Source: Acidimicrobiia bacterium (GTDB taxonomy: Bacteria; Actinomycetota; Acidimicrobiia; Acidimicrobiales; VFJN01). From it: a stretch of 64,000 nt of DNA. The notes beneath the pieces are model-generated. The model ran no database searches, was not told the DNA's origin, and was given only the letters and a program-made list of their open reading frames with translations. The stretch is from positions 17,165 to 81,164 of the forward strand of contig SHVB01000010.1 of assembly GCA_009694375.1 (NCBI GenBank), in the 5' to 3' direction. Below are positions 53,396-61,047 of the stretch, in pieces (position 1 is the stretch's first letter; each line of letters starts with the position of its first letter). The position numbers and the translations under genes were made by a program.

Positions 53396-53506
53396 ATGAA
53401 CAAGCTTGGTGTTGAGTGGGGCGGCCGTGGTCTGCATCTCCGTGGTCTGCATCTCCGTGGTCTGCATCTCCGTGGTCTGCATCTCCGTGGTCTGCATCTC
53501 CGCTGA
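53396..53506 (+). CDS. 36-residue repeat peptide (five RGLHL units)
   Basis: This ORF begins MNKLGVEWGG, continues with five tandem RGLHL units and ends with Arg. GGAGG at 53384-53388 lies 7 bases before the ATG, an ideal ribosome site. The five 15-bp units are identical at DNA level, which shows recent duplication or selection for identical codons. A 12-bp hairpin terminator follows 21 bp after the stop. Leu/His/Arg dominate, so it could be an amphipathic or nucleic-acid-binding peptide, a multi-core precursor cleaved after Arg, or a leader peptide. It also matches the L-x-L-R-G step of pentapeptide-repeat proteins, though at about one helical turn it is too short for that fold. I do not recognise the family. 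Confidence 0.6.
   Translation: MNKLGVEWGGRGLHLRGLHLRGLHLRGLHLRGLHLR
53426..53500 (+). repeat. Five perfect 15-bp tandem repeats
   Basis: The unit CGTGGTCTGCATCTC occurs five times head to tail with no mismatch and is in frame with the small ORF (one unit is R-G-L-H-L). The perfect identity suggests slippage-driven variation in unit number between strains. Confidence 0.95.
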
Positions 53507-53527
53507 CCAGCGGTAGTCGCTGAACTC

Positions 53528-53557
53528 AACGAGCCCGGCCTCTGCGCCGGGCTCGTT
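53528..53557 (+). terminator. 12-bp terminator-like hairpin after the peptide gene
   Basis: AACGAGCCCGGC (53528-53539) pairs with GCCGGGCTCGTT (53546-53557) around CTCTGC. It lies 21 bp after the peptide stop and 49 bp before the next gene. A second small hairpin (CCGCT-GACC-AGCGG, 53500-53513) covers the stop codon of the peptide gene. The arrangement also fits an attenuator. Confidence 0.75.
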
Positions 53558-53605
53558 CGCGTCCGGAGGCTTGACCCAGAAGCCGCGATTCGGTTCCCTT
53601 ACCCG

Positions 53606-56200
53606 GTGGAACGAGATCGCCCCGATCGACTCGGTACGTGGGCGTCGGTAGACGCTCGGTTGTGGATGCTGGCCTTCGCTCTCGCGAGTTTGGCGGCGTT
53701 GCTGGCGGTTCCTTTGCTACAGGACGAGGTCTTGCCGCAGAGCCCCTTCACCATCCCGTGGTGGGCCATGACCATCGGCTTCATGATCACCGAGTCGTTT
53801 GCGGTGCACCTCGAGTCTCGGGGCGAGGCCCACGCCATCACCTTCACCGAAATCCCCTTCGTGGTGGGCCTCATGATGGCCGCCCCGGATGATCTACTCA
53901 TCGGACGAGTACTTGCCGGTGTCCTCGTTCTCGGGCTGCTCCGCCGGCAATCAATCCATAAGTTGGTCATCAACCTCGGCCTGTTCGCCGCCGAAGCGAC
54001 GCTGGCGGTCACGGTGTACCGGGCAGTGTTGGGGACGGGATCAGCCACCGGCCTGCCCGGATGGGTGGCCGCCTTCGCGGCGATGCTGTCGACCCAGGTC
54101 CTCGCCACGATCTCGGTCACGATCGCCATCTGGATCTTCAGCGGTTGGGCTGGCCGAGCCGCGGTGCAGCAGGTGGCGGTACTGGGTGCGATGTCATCGA
54201 TCGCCAATACGAGCGTGGGGCTCGCGTTCGTCATCTCAATCTGGCAAGAGACCTATGTGGGCTCCCTCATGGTGACGGTCATCGCCGTCCTCTTTCTCCT
54301 CTACCGTCGCTTCGTTCAGCTCACCGAGCAACACAAGAATCTGGCAACCCTCCACGGCTTCACTCGGTCGTTGGGCAGTTCTGAAATTGTCGAAATCGAA
54401 CGAGCGGTGGTGCTGGGGGCGCGCGAAATCCTGCGAGCTGAACATGCCGCCCTGCTGCTGCCGCCCCTGAGGGATGGCACCTCGGCCACCCGCGTACTCG
54501 CCCTGGGCGATGTCGTGACCCACATCGCTATCAGCCGGGATGACCTTGCGAGAGACCTGGAGCGGATGCTCCCCGACGGCCAGCCGCGCCTGTACACGCC
54601 GGGTGAGCCATTACCGGGGTGGCTGGGCGAACTAGGGGTGAAGGACACGGCGATGGTTCCCCTCAGGAACGAGGGAGCAGTGGTCGGTGCCCTAGTGGTG
54701 TCGAACCGCCTCACCGACGTCAGTTCTTTTGTGGCCGAGGACCTCGTGGTGTTCGAGACTCTGGCCAACCTTGCCCAGGTGGCCCTGGAGAACGGGCGAC
54801 TGGTGGAGACGCTGAAGCACGACGCCCAAGAAAAGGCCTACGAGTCCCTGCATGACCCGGTGACGGGACTGCCGAACCGGGTATCGTTGGAGCAGGAACT
54901 GGACCGAGCTATCCGCACTGCCAAACACAATGAGCAGCGCGTGGGCCTGGTGTTTGTGGATCTCGATACCTTCGCCGAGGTCAGCGACACCCTTGGTATC
55001 GCCGCCGCCGACCGCGTGTTGGTGTCGGTGCGAGACCGTCTTTTGGCACTGCTGTCGGGCCGGACCCAACTTGTGCGCTTCACCGGCGACCAGTTTGTGG
55101 TACTCGTGACGGGCCCCACCTCCGAGGAGGCCATCGTCGGTCTCGCCGAGGTCATCCGAAACGATTTCGACGCGCCCTTCACCGCCGACACTGTCTCGCT
55201 CGTGCTCGGTGCCAGCCTCGGCGTCGCCTTGTATCCCGATCACGCCCGGGATGCCGACACCCTCCTCACCCGGGCCTACGCCGCCACGTACACCGCCCGT
55301 ACCGAGGGTTCTGGTATCGAGGTCTACTCCGCCGAGGCCGATCCGTACGCCCCTCGCCGGCTGGCCCTGGCCGCCGAGTTAGCGGCGGCCATTGAGAAGG
55401 GCGGGGTCGATGTGTACCTCCAGCCCAAAGTGAATCTGCTCGACGGCATGGTGGTAGGGGCGGAGGCATTGGTGCGCTGGACCCACTCGCGCCTCGGGCC
55501 GCTGGGACCCGACCAGTTCATCCCGGCGGCCGAACACACCGGGGTGATCCGTCCGCTCACCCTCTATGTGGTGAAGGAGGCACTGGATCAGTGCCGTATC
55601 TGGCGAGACGCCGGCTTTGATCTCACCATCTCGGTCAACCTGTCGGCCCGGAACCTTTTCGACACCCATCTGGTGCGCGACATCGGCGCCGCCATCGTCG
55701 AGGCTGGTGTTCCGGCCACGTCCCTCACCCTGGAGCTCACCGAGTCCACCGTGATGGCGGGCTCAAATCGTTCGATGGAGGTGATCAATGGATTGCATAA
55801 CTTGGGCGTCGGGCTGTCGGTGGACGACTTCGGTACCGGCTACTCCTCCCTGACGCACCTCCGTAAGTTGCCGGTGACCGAGCTGAAAATCGACAAGTCG
55901 TTCGTGATGACCATGATGACCAACGACCAGGATGCGGTGATCGTGCGAGCCCTGGTAGACCTCGGCCGGAGTCTCGGGTTGCGGACCGTGGCCGAGGGGG
56001 TCGAGAGCCCAGAGGCGCTGGGTATGTTGCGCACCTACCAGTGCGACGAAGCCCAGGGGTATCTCATCAGCCGGCCGCTACCGGCCCAGCAGTTCCATCG
56101 CTGGCTGGATTCTCAATCGGGGCGCCGTATCGATCACGGCCCCGAAGTGCTGGCGTTCCCAAGGGACCAGCGCCGTATCGTCGGCGACTTCGGCCCGTAA
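53606..56200 (+). CDS. Membrane EAL-domain protein with degenerate GGDEF
   Basis: This 864-residue protein has a membrane sensor of about six helices to about residue 230, a GAF-like domain (about 250-400), a GGDEF fold with degenerate motif RFTGDQF (about 491-497) and an EAL domain with EALVRW (Glu620), LELTESTVM (about 710) and DDFGTGYSSL (about 740). The degenerate GGDEF suggests no cyclase activity; the intact EAL motifs suggest c-di-GMP hydrolysis. The GTG at 53606 has no ribosome site, so translation may be leaderless or start at a later ATG (53666). Confidence 0.85.
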   Translation: MERDRPDRLGTWASVDARLWMLAFALASLAALLAVPLLQDEVLPQSPFTIPWWAMTIGFMITESFAVHLESRGEAHAITFTEIPFVVGLMMAAPDDLLIGRVLAGVLVLGLLRRQSIHKLVINLGLFAAEATLAVTVYRAVLGTGSATGLPGWVAAFAAMLSTQVLATISVTIAIWIFSGWAGRAAVQQVAVLGAMSSIANTSVGLAFVISIWQETYVGSLMVTVIAVLFLLYRRFVQLTEQHKNLATLHGFTRSLGSSEIVEIERAVVLGAREILRAEHAALLLPPLRDGTSATRVLALGDVVTHIAISRDDLARDLERMLPDGQPRLYTPGEPLPGWLGELGVKDTAMVPLRNEGAVVGALVVSNRLTDVSSFVAEDLVVFETLANLAQVALENGRLVETLKHDAQEKAYESLHDPVTGLPNRVSLEQELDRAIRTAKHNEQRVGLVFVDLDTFAEVSDTLGIAAADRVLVSVRDRLLALLSGRTQLVRFTGDQFVVLVTGPTSEEAIVGLAEVIRNDFDAPFTADTVSLVLGASLGVALYPDHARDADTLLTRAYAATYTARTEGSGIEVYSAEADPYAPRRLALAAELAAAIEKGGVDVYLQPKVNLLDGMVVGAEALVRWTHSRLGPLGPDQFIPAAEHTGVIRPLTLYVVKEALDQCRIWRDAGFDLTISVNLSARNLFDTHLVRDIGAAIVEAGVPATSLTLELTESTVMAGSNRSMEVINGLHNLGVGLSVDDFGTGYSSLTHLRKLPVTELKIDKSFVMTMMTNDQDAVIVRALVDLGRSLGLRTVAEGVESPEALGMLRTYQCDEAQGYLISRPLPAQQFHRWLDSQSGRRIDHGPEVLAFPRDQRRIVGDFGP

Positions 56201-56246
56201 CCCGGCCCCGCATGATTGGGCGGCGGCCAGGTCCGATGGTGACGGG

Positions 56247-56951
56247 TTAGACCAGGGGCCAGGGGTAGCGATGGCCGGTGTTGTCGATGGGGAACCGTCC
56301 CTGCCGGAGCAGGGTTCGGGCGCGGGCGCGGACCGCCGCTTGTTCCTCGGGGTCCAACAAGCGGGCCAGCGCATCGGGGAGGGCCTCAGCCTCGGCGAGG
56401 ATGGCCACCGCTTCGAGCAGCGGTGCGGGCACCGGCTCGCCACCGAACTCCCAGATGACGGTGCGGAGTTTGAACTCTTGGTGGAACATCAGTCCGTGGT
56501 CGATGCCCTGGATGCGCCCGTCGAGACCCAGCAGGCAGTGGCCGCTCTTGCGGTCGGTGTTGTTGCCCACGAGGTCGAAGGCACACATGGTGCGAAGTTG
56601 GTCGTGGAGCATTTCGTTTTCGTAGAGGGTGAAGTAGTGCTGTTCTACATCGGCCTCCACGAACCGCTGGAGGGAACCCATGCCCAGCGGCCCCTCCCGC
56701 AGGACCGTCATGGGCACGATGTCCCAGCCCAGGGCCTGGGACAGTTCGTAGGCCGCCACTTCACGATGGTCGAGGCCCGAGGGGAAATCCCAGAGGGGGC
56801 GCTCACCCCGGCGGGGCTTGTAGATGGCTTGCAACTCCTCGGCCCCGGCGGTGAGCTGGCAGAGGTAGGTGGCGTTGGAACTCCAGGGCATACGGCCGAG
56901 GATCTCCACCTCGCCGTGGTGAAGCAGCGTGGCCACCGCGGCGGCATCCAT
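56247..56951 (-). CDS. SCO1664 family protein (kinase-like)
   Basis: This 234-residue protein (MDAAAVATLLHHGEVEILGRM) has AIYKPRRGERPLWDFPSGLDHREVAAYELS (split about 42-72), MCAFDLVGNNTDRKSGHCLLG (about 121) and GIDHGLMFHQEFKLRTVIWEF (about 148-168). These mimic the catalytic and metal-binding lines of PI3/4-kinase-like folds, as described for SCO1664-family proteins. It is the third gene of the DUF3090/MSMEG_4193 cassette, 7 bp after DUF3090. The substrate phosphorylated, if any, is unknown. Confidence 0.88.
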   Translation of the reverse strand: MDAAAVATLLHHGEVEILGRMPWSSNATYLCQLTAGAEELQAIYKPRRGERPLWDFPSGLDHREVAAYELSQALGWDIVPMTVLREGPLGMGSLQRFVEADVEQHYFTLYENEMLHDQLRTMCAFDLVGNNTDRKSGHCLLGLDGRIQGIDHGLMFHQEFKLRTVIWEFGGEPVPAPLLEAVAILAEAEALPDALARLLDPEEQAAVRARARTLLRQGRFPIDNTGHRYPWPLV

Positions 56952-56958
56952 CAGCGGG

Positions 56959-57444
56959 TCAGTTCATCCGCGGGCAGGCATGGCCCTCGGCATCAACGGG
57001 GAGACCACAGAACCGACAGGGGGGGCGTCCGGCCGAGACGAGGTTGCGGGCATGGCCCACGAAGGCGGCTACTTGGGATCGGTTCAGGTGGACCTTCACG
57101 CTCGGCGCCTCTTCATTGGGTTCCTCGTCGGTGAGTTCCTCGAACACCACCACGATGCGGTCGGCCGGTTCGTCGTAGGCCACCCCGATGGGGCCGACGG
57201 TCCACAGTTCCCGCACCGGCTCCACCAGGGTGAGGTCGCCGGTGACCAACTCGTAGCGAGCCGGTTCGAGATCGTCGAGCAGACCATCGAAATAGTCGGC
57301 GAGGGCGGCGATCTGTTGTTTCTCGCAGCGCAAGGTAAGTACCAACTGATCGTCGCGGGCCTGCAGATAAAACACGCGCTGACCCGCGGGGCCGATAGCC
57401 CCGCTGGTGAAGACGTCCGGCGCAGGGAGGTCGAACGAGCTCAC
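56959..57444 (-). CDS. DUF3090 family protein
   Basis: This 161-residue conserved actinobacterial protein starts with GTG (SSFDLPAPDVFTSGAIG) overlapping the phosphomutase stop by GTGA. LTLRCEKQQIAALADYFDGLL (about 40-60) and the end motif CRFCGLPVDAEGHACPRMN with CxxC...C, a likely zinc site, are characteristic. Function is unknown, but it is always found with the flanking genes. It may bind a phosphorylated metabolite. Confidence 0.9.
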   Translation of the reverse strand: MSSFDLPAPDVFTSGAIGPAGQRVFYLQARDDQLVLTLRCEKQQIAALADYFDGLLDDLEPARYELVTGDLTLVEPVRELWTVGPIGVAYDEPADRIVVVFEELTDEEPNEEAPSVKVHLNRSQVAAFVGHARNLVSAGRPPCRFCGLPVDAEGHACPRMN

Positions 57445-58097
57445 GACGGCACCAGCGCGGCGAGATTGCCGGTGGAGTTGACGGCCAACACGAGGGGGCC
57501 ATCGGCGTGGTAGAGAATGGCCGACACCGAGCAGGGCGAGATCACGATGCGCTGGAACAGATCGAGGTGCGTTCCCATGGCGTGGGCGACGGCCGCTTTG
57601 ATCGGATCGGCGTGCGACACGGCCACGATCGTCTCGCCGGGGTGGGCCCCGCACAACTTCTGGATCGCTCCACAGATACGGGTCTGCATTTCGATGAAGG
57701 ACTCACCGCCGGGAAAGCGGAAACCGCTCGGATTGCGTTGCACCGTGCGCCACTCGGGGAGTTTGTAGAGGGTGGCGAGCTTGGCGCCGGTCCACTGGCC
57801 AAAGTCGGCTTCGATCAACCCGGCATGGCGGCGGGTGCGCCGCCCGAGGGCTTTGCTGATCGGCGCGGCGGTTTCCTGGGTGCGCTCGAGGGGTGAGGCA
57901 TACACGGCGGCCACTCGCCGCTGGTCGGTCTGGAGGTCGGCGATCCGCTCCGCCACCCGTTGGGCCTGCTGCCGGCCCGTGTCGGCTAGGTGAAGGCCGG
58001 CGGCTCGCCCGGGAAGCACTTTGCCGGTGGTGGGGGTCTGCCCGTGACGCACGAGGAGCACGAGCGTGGGCGGCGGGGGGGTGGTGGCGCGGGCCAT
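57441..58097 (-). CDS. MSMEG_4193 family phosphomutase (histidine phosphatase fold)
   Basis: This 218-residue protein has VRHGQTPTTGKVLPGRAAGLHL (about 16-37) with the catalytic RHG, ASPLERTQETA (about 66-76), EADFGQWTGAKLATL (about 94-108) and AVSHADPIKAAVAHAMGT (about 158-175) with the second His. It belongs to the phosphoglycerate-mutase-like superfamily. It opens the cassette with DUF3090 and the SCO1664 protein. Its substrate is unknown. Confidence 0.92.
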   Translation of the reverse strand: MARATTPPPPTLVLLVRHGQTPTTGKVLPGRAAGLHLADTGRQQAQRVAERIADLQTDQRRVAAVYASPLERTQETAAPISKALGRRTRRHAGLIEADFGQWTGAKLATLYKLPEWRTVQRNPSGFRFPGGESFIEMQTRICGAIQKLCGAHPGETIVAVSHADPIKAAVAHAMGTHLDLFQRIVISPCSVSAILYHADGPLVLAVNSTGNLAALVPS

Positions 58098-58142
58098 AAG
58101 AGAGTTCTCAATCTATCGTCGCCGGTTGTGGGAACCGATCGG

Positions 58143-58811
58143 ATGGAGGGATTAGCCGCCGTCGAGGCCGAGGTGGTGGCCTGTCGGGCCTGCCCGCGCC
58201 TGGTGGCGTGGCGGGAGTTGGTGGCGGTGGAGAAGCGGTCGTCGTTTCGAGATGAGCAGTATTGGGGCCGACCCGTGCCCGGCTTCGGAGATCCCAACGC
58301 CACGGTGGCCATCGTGGGGTTAGCCCCGGCCGCCCATGGCGCCAACCGTACGGGCCGCATGTTTACCGGTGACCGATCGGGCGATTTTCTCTACGCCGCC
58401 CTCCACCGCACTGGGTTCGCCAGCCAGCCCGAGAGCGTGGCGCGTGGGGATGGCCAGCGTCTGCGCGACGCGTGGATCACCTCGCCGGTTCGGTGCGCCC
58501 CTCCGGCCAACAAGCCCACCCCGCAGGAACGCGACACCTGCTCGCCGTTTATGGAACGGGAACTGGCGCTGCTGCCGGTGCGCGTGTTCGTGCCGCTGGG
58601 CGGCTTCGCCTACGACGCGCTCTGCCGACTTCTCGGCGTGGTCGGCCGCCCCCGCTTTACCCATGGCGTGGAGGTGGCGTTACCCGACGAGCGATGGATC
58701 GTGGCTAGCTACCACGTGAGCCAGCAAAACACGTTCACGGGAACGCTCACCGAGGCCATGCTCGACACCGTGTTGCGCCGTGCCCAAGCCTTAGCCCACC
58801 CGGCTTCCTGA
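58143..58811 (+). CDS. Uracil-DNA glycosylase family 5 (UdgB-like)
   Basis: This 222-residue UDG has GLAPAAHGANRTGRMFTGD (about 59-77), the active-site motif of family 5, which uses an Ala in place of the catalytic Asp. HVSQQNTFTG (about 190-199) is the leucine-loop motif. Four Cys (about 14, 17, 118, 134) fit a [4Fe-4S] cluster. It removes uracil and other deaminated bases from DNA. The ATG at 58143 is preferred; a GTG at 58128 is possible. Divergent from the phosphomutase gene. Confidence 0.92.
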   Translation: MEGLAAVEAEVVACRACPRLVAWRELVAVEKRSSFRDEQYWGRPVPGFGDPNATVAIVGLAPAAHGANRTGRMFTGDRSGDFLYAALHRTGFASQPESVARGDGQRLRDAWITSPVRCAPPANKPTPQERDTCSPFMERELALLPVRVFVPLGGFAYDALCRLLGVVGRPRFTHGVEVALPDERWIVASYHVSQQNTFTGTLTEAMLDTVLRRAQALAHPAS

Positions 58812-58894
58812 CGTCGCGGGGTTCCCTCGGCGGACAGCGTTCCCCTCGGCTACCGGCGCGGCTGGGGCGCTGAGGACCCGGCGGCGGTTGAGAG

Positions 58895-59701
58895 TTAGCG
58901 CAGGGCGAGGAGTTCGCTGCCGGCGTAGAGGAGGGCGATGATCCCGAGGAAGGTGGCCACGGTGAGGCGCAGGCGGCGATCGGCCGCCTTGATGGTGAGG
59001 GCGGCGCCGATGCGAGCACCGGGGATGACGCCCACGATCAGCGCCGCCGCCACCCGCCAATCCACCTGTCCGTTGAGGGCATGGGTGATCGTGCCGGGAA
59101 TGGCAAAGGCTCCGACGCACACCAGCGACGTGGCGATAGCCGACTTCACCTCGCGGCGGGCGACCTGCACAAAGGCCGGCACCAGGATCACCCCGCCGCC
59201 GATACCGAGCAGCCCGGAGAGGAAGCCGCCCACCACGCCGATGGCGGCGTAACGGGCGTTGGTGGCCCTTCCCTGCGGCGGGGAACCGGTGGCGTCAAGG
59301 CTTGCGGAACGGTCGGGATTCGCCGGGCTGGCTACCGTGGCCATCCGGTACGAGGAAAAGCCGAGCAGCCCCGCGGTGACCAACTGGAGGAGGTGGCCCT
59401 CGCCGGGTACCTGCGCCGATATCTCGCTGCCCCCTGCGGCGGCCACCAAGCCCAACGGGATGGTGGCCCAAACGGCCGGCCAGAGGATGAGGTCTTCGTG
59501 CCGGTACCGCAGGGCGCCGCTGAGGGCGCCGGGGATGATGACCGGTAGTGCGGTGCCGATCGCCACGAGGGGCGCCAGCCCCAGGAGCCGCATGCCGGGC
59601 TGGGAGATCACTCCGCCGCCTACGCCGAAGAGCCCGGAGAGCACGCCGGTGGCCAGACCGAGCAAGACGGTGAGGGCGTCGCGGAGCGGACCGATGTCCA
59701 T
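58895..59701 (-). CDS. TauE/SafE family permease
   Basis: This 268-residue protein has about eight helices arranged in two similar halves, each beginning with a glycine-rich block: LSGLFGVGGGVISQPGM (about 20-36) and FLSGLLGIGGGVILVPAF (about 158-175). The family exports or imports sulfonates, sulfite or other organic anions. A hydrophilic loop (NPDRSASLDATGSPPQG) joins the halves. It is followed by the FrhB-family gene 24 bp upstream in the same orientation. Substrate unknown. Confidence 0.88.
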   Translation of the reverse strand: MDIGPLRDALTVLLGLATGVLSGLFGVGGGVISQPGMRLLGLAPLVAIGTALPVIIPGALSGALRYRHEDLILWPAVWATIPLGLVAAAGGSEISAQVPGEGHLLQLVTAGLLGFSSYRMATVASPANPDRSASLDATGSPPQGRATNARYAAIGVVGGFLSGLLGIGGGVILVPAFVQVARREVKSAIATSLVCVGAFAIPGTITHALNGQVDWRVAAALIVGVIPGARIGAALTIKAADRRLRLTVATFLGIIALLYAGSELLALR

Positions 59702-59725
59702 GGGGCCGAGGTCTCTGCGGGGCGG

Positions 59726-60919
59726 TTAGGGCTTGGACGGTTTCGGGGGGTTCTTCGGGAAGTCGATCGCGGTGGCCGGCCAGCGCTCGCGGCTCTTGGC
59801 GGAGAGTTTGTGCATGAGGGCGATGGCCCCGGGATCGTCGTCGCCGGGCCGGGCCTCGATGGAGCCGTCGTCGATCATCCGGCTGATGATCTCCCGGCCG
59901 AGGTCGGTGCGCACGATGGTGAGGGTCCAGTCGTTGAACTTGCCGATCCCGCCGGTGGAAATGTCGGCGTGCTCGGCGGCGAAGTCCGGGCAGTGGACGC
60001 ACCCTTCTCGGGTCCAGGCGTGGCACTCCTTGAGGTTGATCTCGTGGTAGGCGCCGTCGCGCATCCAGATCTGGAAGACACCCTTGATGTTCATCTTCAC
60101 CATCTGCTCTTTGGCCAAGCCGTATTTGGTCCAGAAGAGTTCCTCGAAGATCGAGTCGTCGAAGCTCTTGGAGCACAGGAGACCGATGTTGAACACGATG
60201 GGCTTTCCCACCTTGCCGATCTTGCGGCTCCACATCACCGGCGGCACCGACGACTGGCAACTCATCCCCACCAGCGCCAACTTGCTGAAGCCCCGTTCGA
60301 GGGCTTCGGGGAGGGCGAGGGTGTTGGCCGAATAGGTGTAGCGCGATCCGGCGCCGGCCAGTACCTCCTCTTTGGTGGTGGCCACCCCGGGCATGGCTTT
60401 CCAACTGCTTTCCCCTTCGCCTCCGCCTTCGAGGTACGAGGTGAGGGCGGCGTCGATGTAGCCCTGGTCGAGCGCCCAGATGAGCAGGGCCGACACGAGG
60501 CCGCCGTCTTGTCCCATCTGATGAACCATGGCGTCGCTCGCCCGGGTGAGGAGGATGTCCTGGTAGATGCCGCTGGGTTCGTCGGGTTGACGCACCCGGG
60601 CGAAGAGGTGCTCATCGGCCTCGGGTTCCCAGGCCCGAAAGCGCGGGCACGCCCGGGTGCAGGAGGTGCAACCCTTTTGGCCGTGGATGCAGTCGTCGAG
60701 GCCGAGCTCCTCTTCGAGATGGAAGGGTTTGTAGGCGCCGGGGGCGTGTTCGTACCCGATGACGTCGTGGGGACAGGCGATCACGCAGCCGGCGCAACCG
60801 GTGCAGAGCCCGGAGGTGATCACCTCGTCGTAGAGCTCTTTCCATTGGAGTTGCCAGCGCTCTTTGTTGCCAGCAGACATGGCGTAAGGGGCGGCGGCGG
60901 GCTCGTTCAACACGGTCAT
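59726..60919 (-). CDS. FrhB-family F420 hydrogenase/dehydrogenase beta subunit-like protein
   Basis: This 397-residue protein has two N-terminal ferredoxin motifs, CTGCAGCVIACPHD (about 38-51) and CIHGQKGCTSCTRACPRF (about 76-93), giving two [4Fe-4S] clusters. The rest (QDGGLVSALLIWALDQG, SCQSSVPPVM, GREGCVHCPDF-type) is the FrhB domain, which binds F420 and FAD in methanogens and, in actinobacteria, electron-transfer partners. The ATG at 60919 is preferred over 60961 because the latter leaves a poor start. It probably exchanges electrons with F420 or a flavoprotein partner that is not nearby. Confidence 0.87.
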   Translation of the reverse strand: MTVLNEPAAAPYAMSAGNKERWQLQWKELYDEVITSGLCTGCAGCVIACPHDVIGYEHAPGAYKPFHLEEELGLDDCIHGQKGCTSCTRACPRFRAWEPEADEHLFARVRQPDEPSGIYQDILLTRASDAMVHQMGQDGGLVSALLIWALDQGYIDAALTSYLEGGGEGESSWKAMPGVATTKEEVLAGAGSRYTYSANTLALPEALERGFSKLALVGMSCQSSVPPVMWSRKIGKVGKPIVFNIGLLCSKSFDDSIFEELFWTKYGLAKEQMVKMNIKGVFQIWMRDGAYHEINLKECHAWTREGCVHCPDFAAEHADISTGGIGKFNDWTLTIVRTDLGREIISRMIDDGSIEARPGDDDPGAIALMHKLSAKSRERWPATAIDFPKNPPKPSKP

Positions 60920-61047
60920 ACCCGCAGCGTACGAGTTCTGGAGCGGGTCCCCCACGCTCACTCCCCCCGGGGACCTCGGCGGGGCCGGGGTCGAGCCAGA
61001 GGGTTCCCCGCTGGCGCTCGAGTGGGGGGTGCGGCCAACATGCCCAG

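Noticed and set aside
53426..53500. Tandem repeats as a CRISPR array
   Set aside because: The five units are 15 bp long, adjacent and have no spacers. The repeats are in frame with an ORF, so this is a coding minisatellite.
60920..61047. Inverted repeat in the divergent FrhB/ACAD promoter region
   Set aside because: Runs of C and G look similar but do not pair over more than a few bases when aligned exactly.
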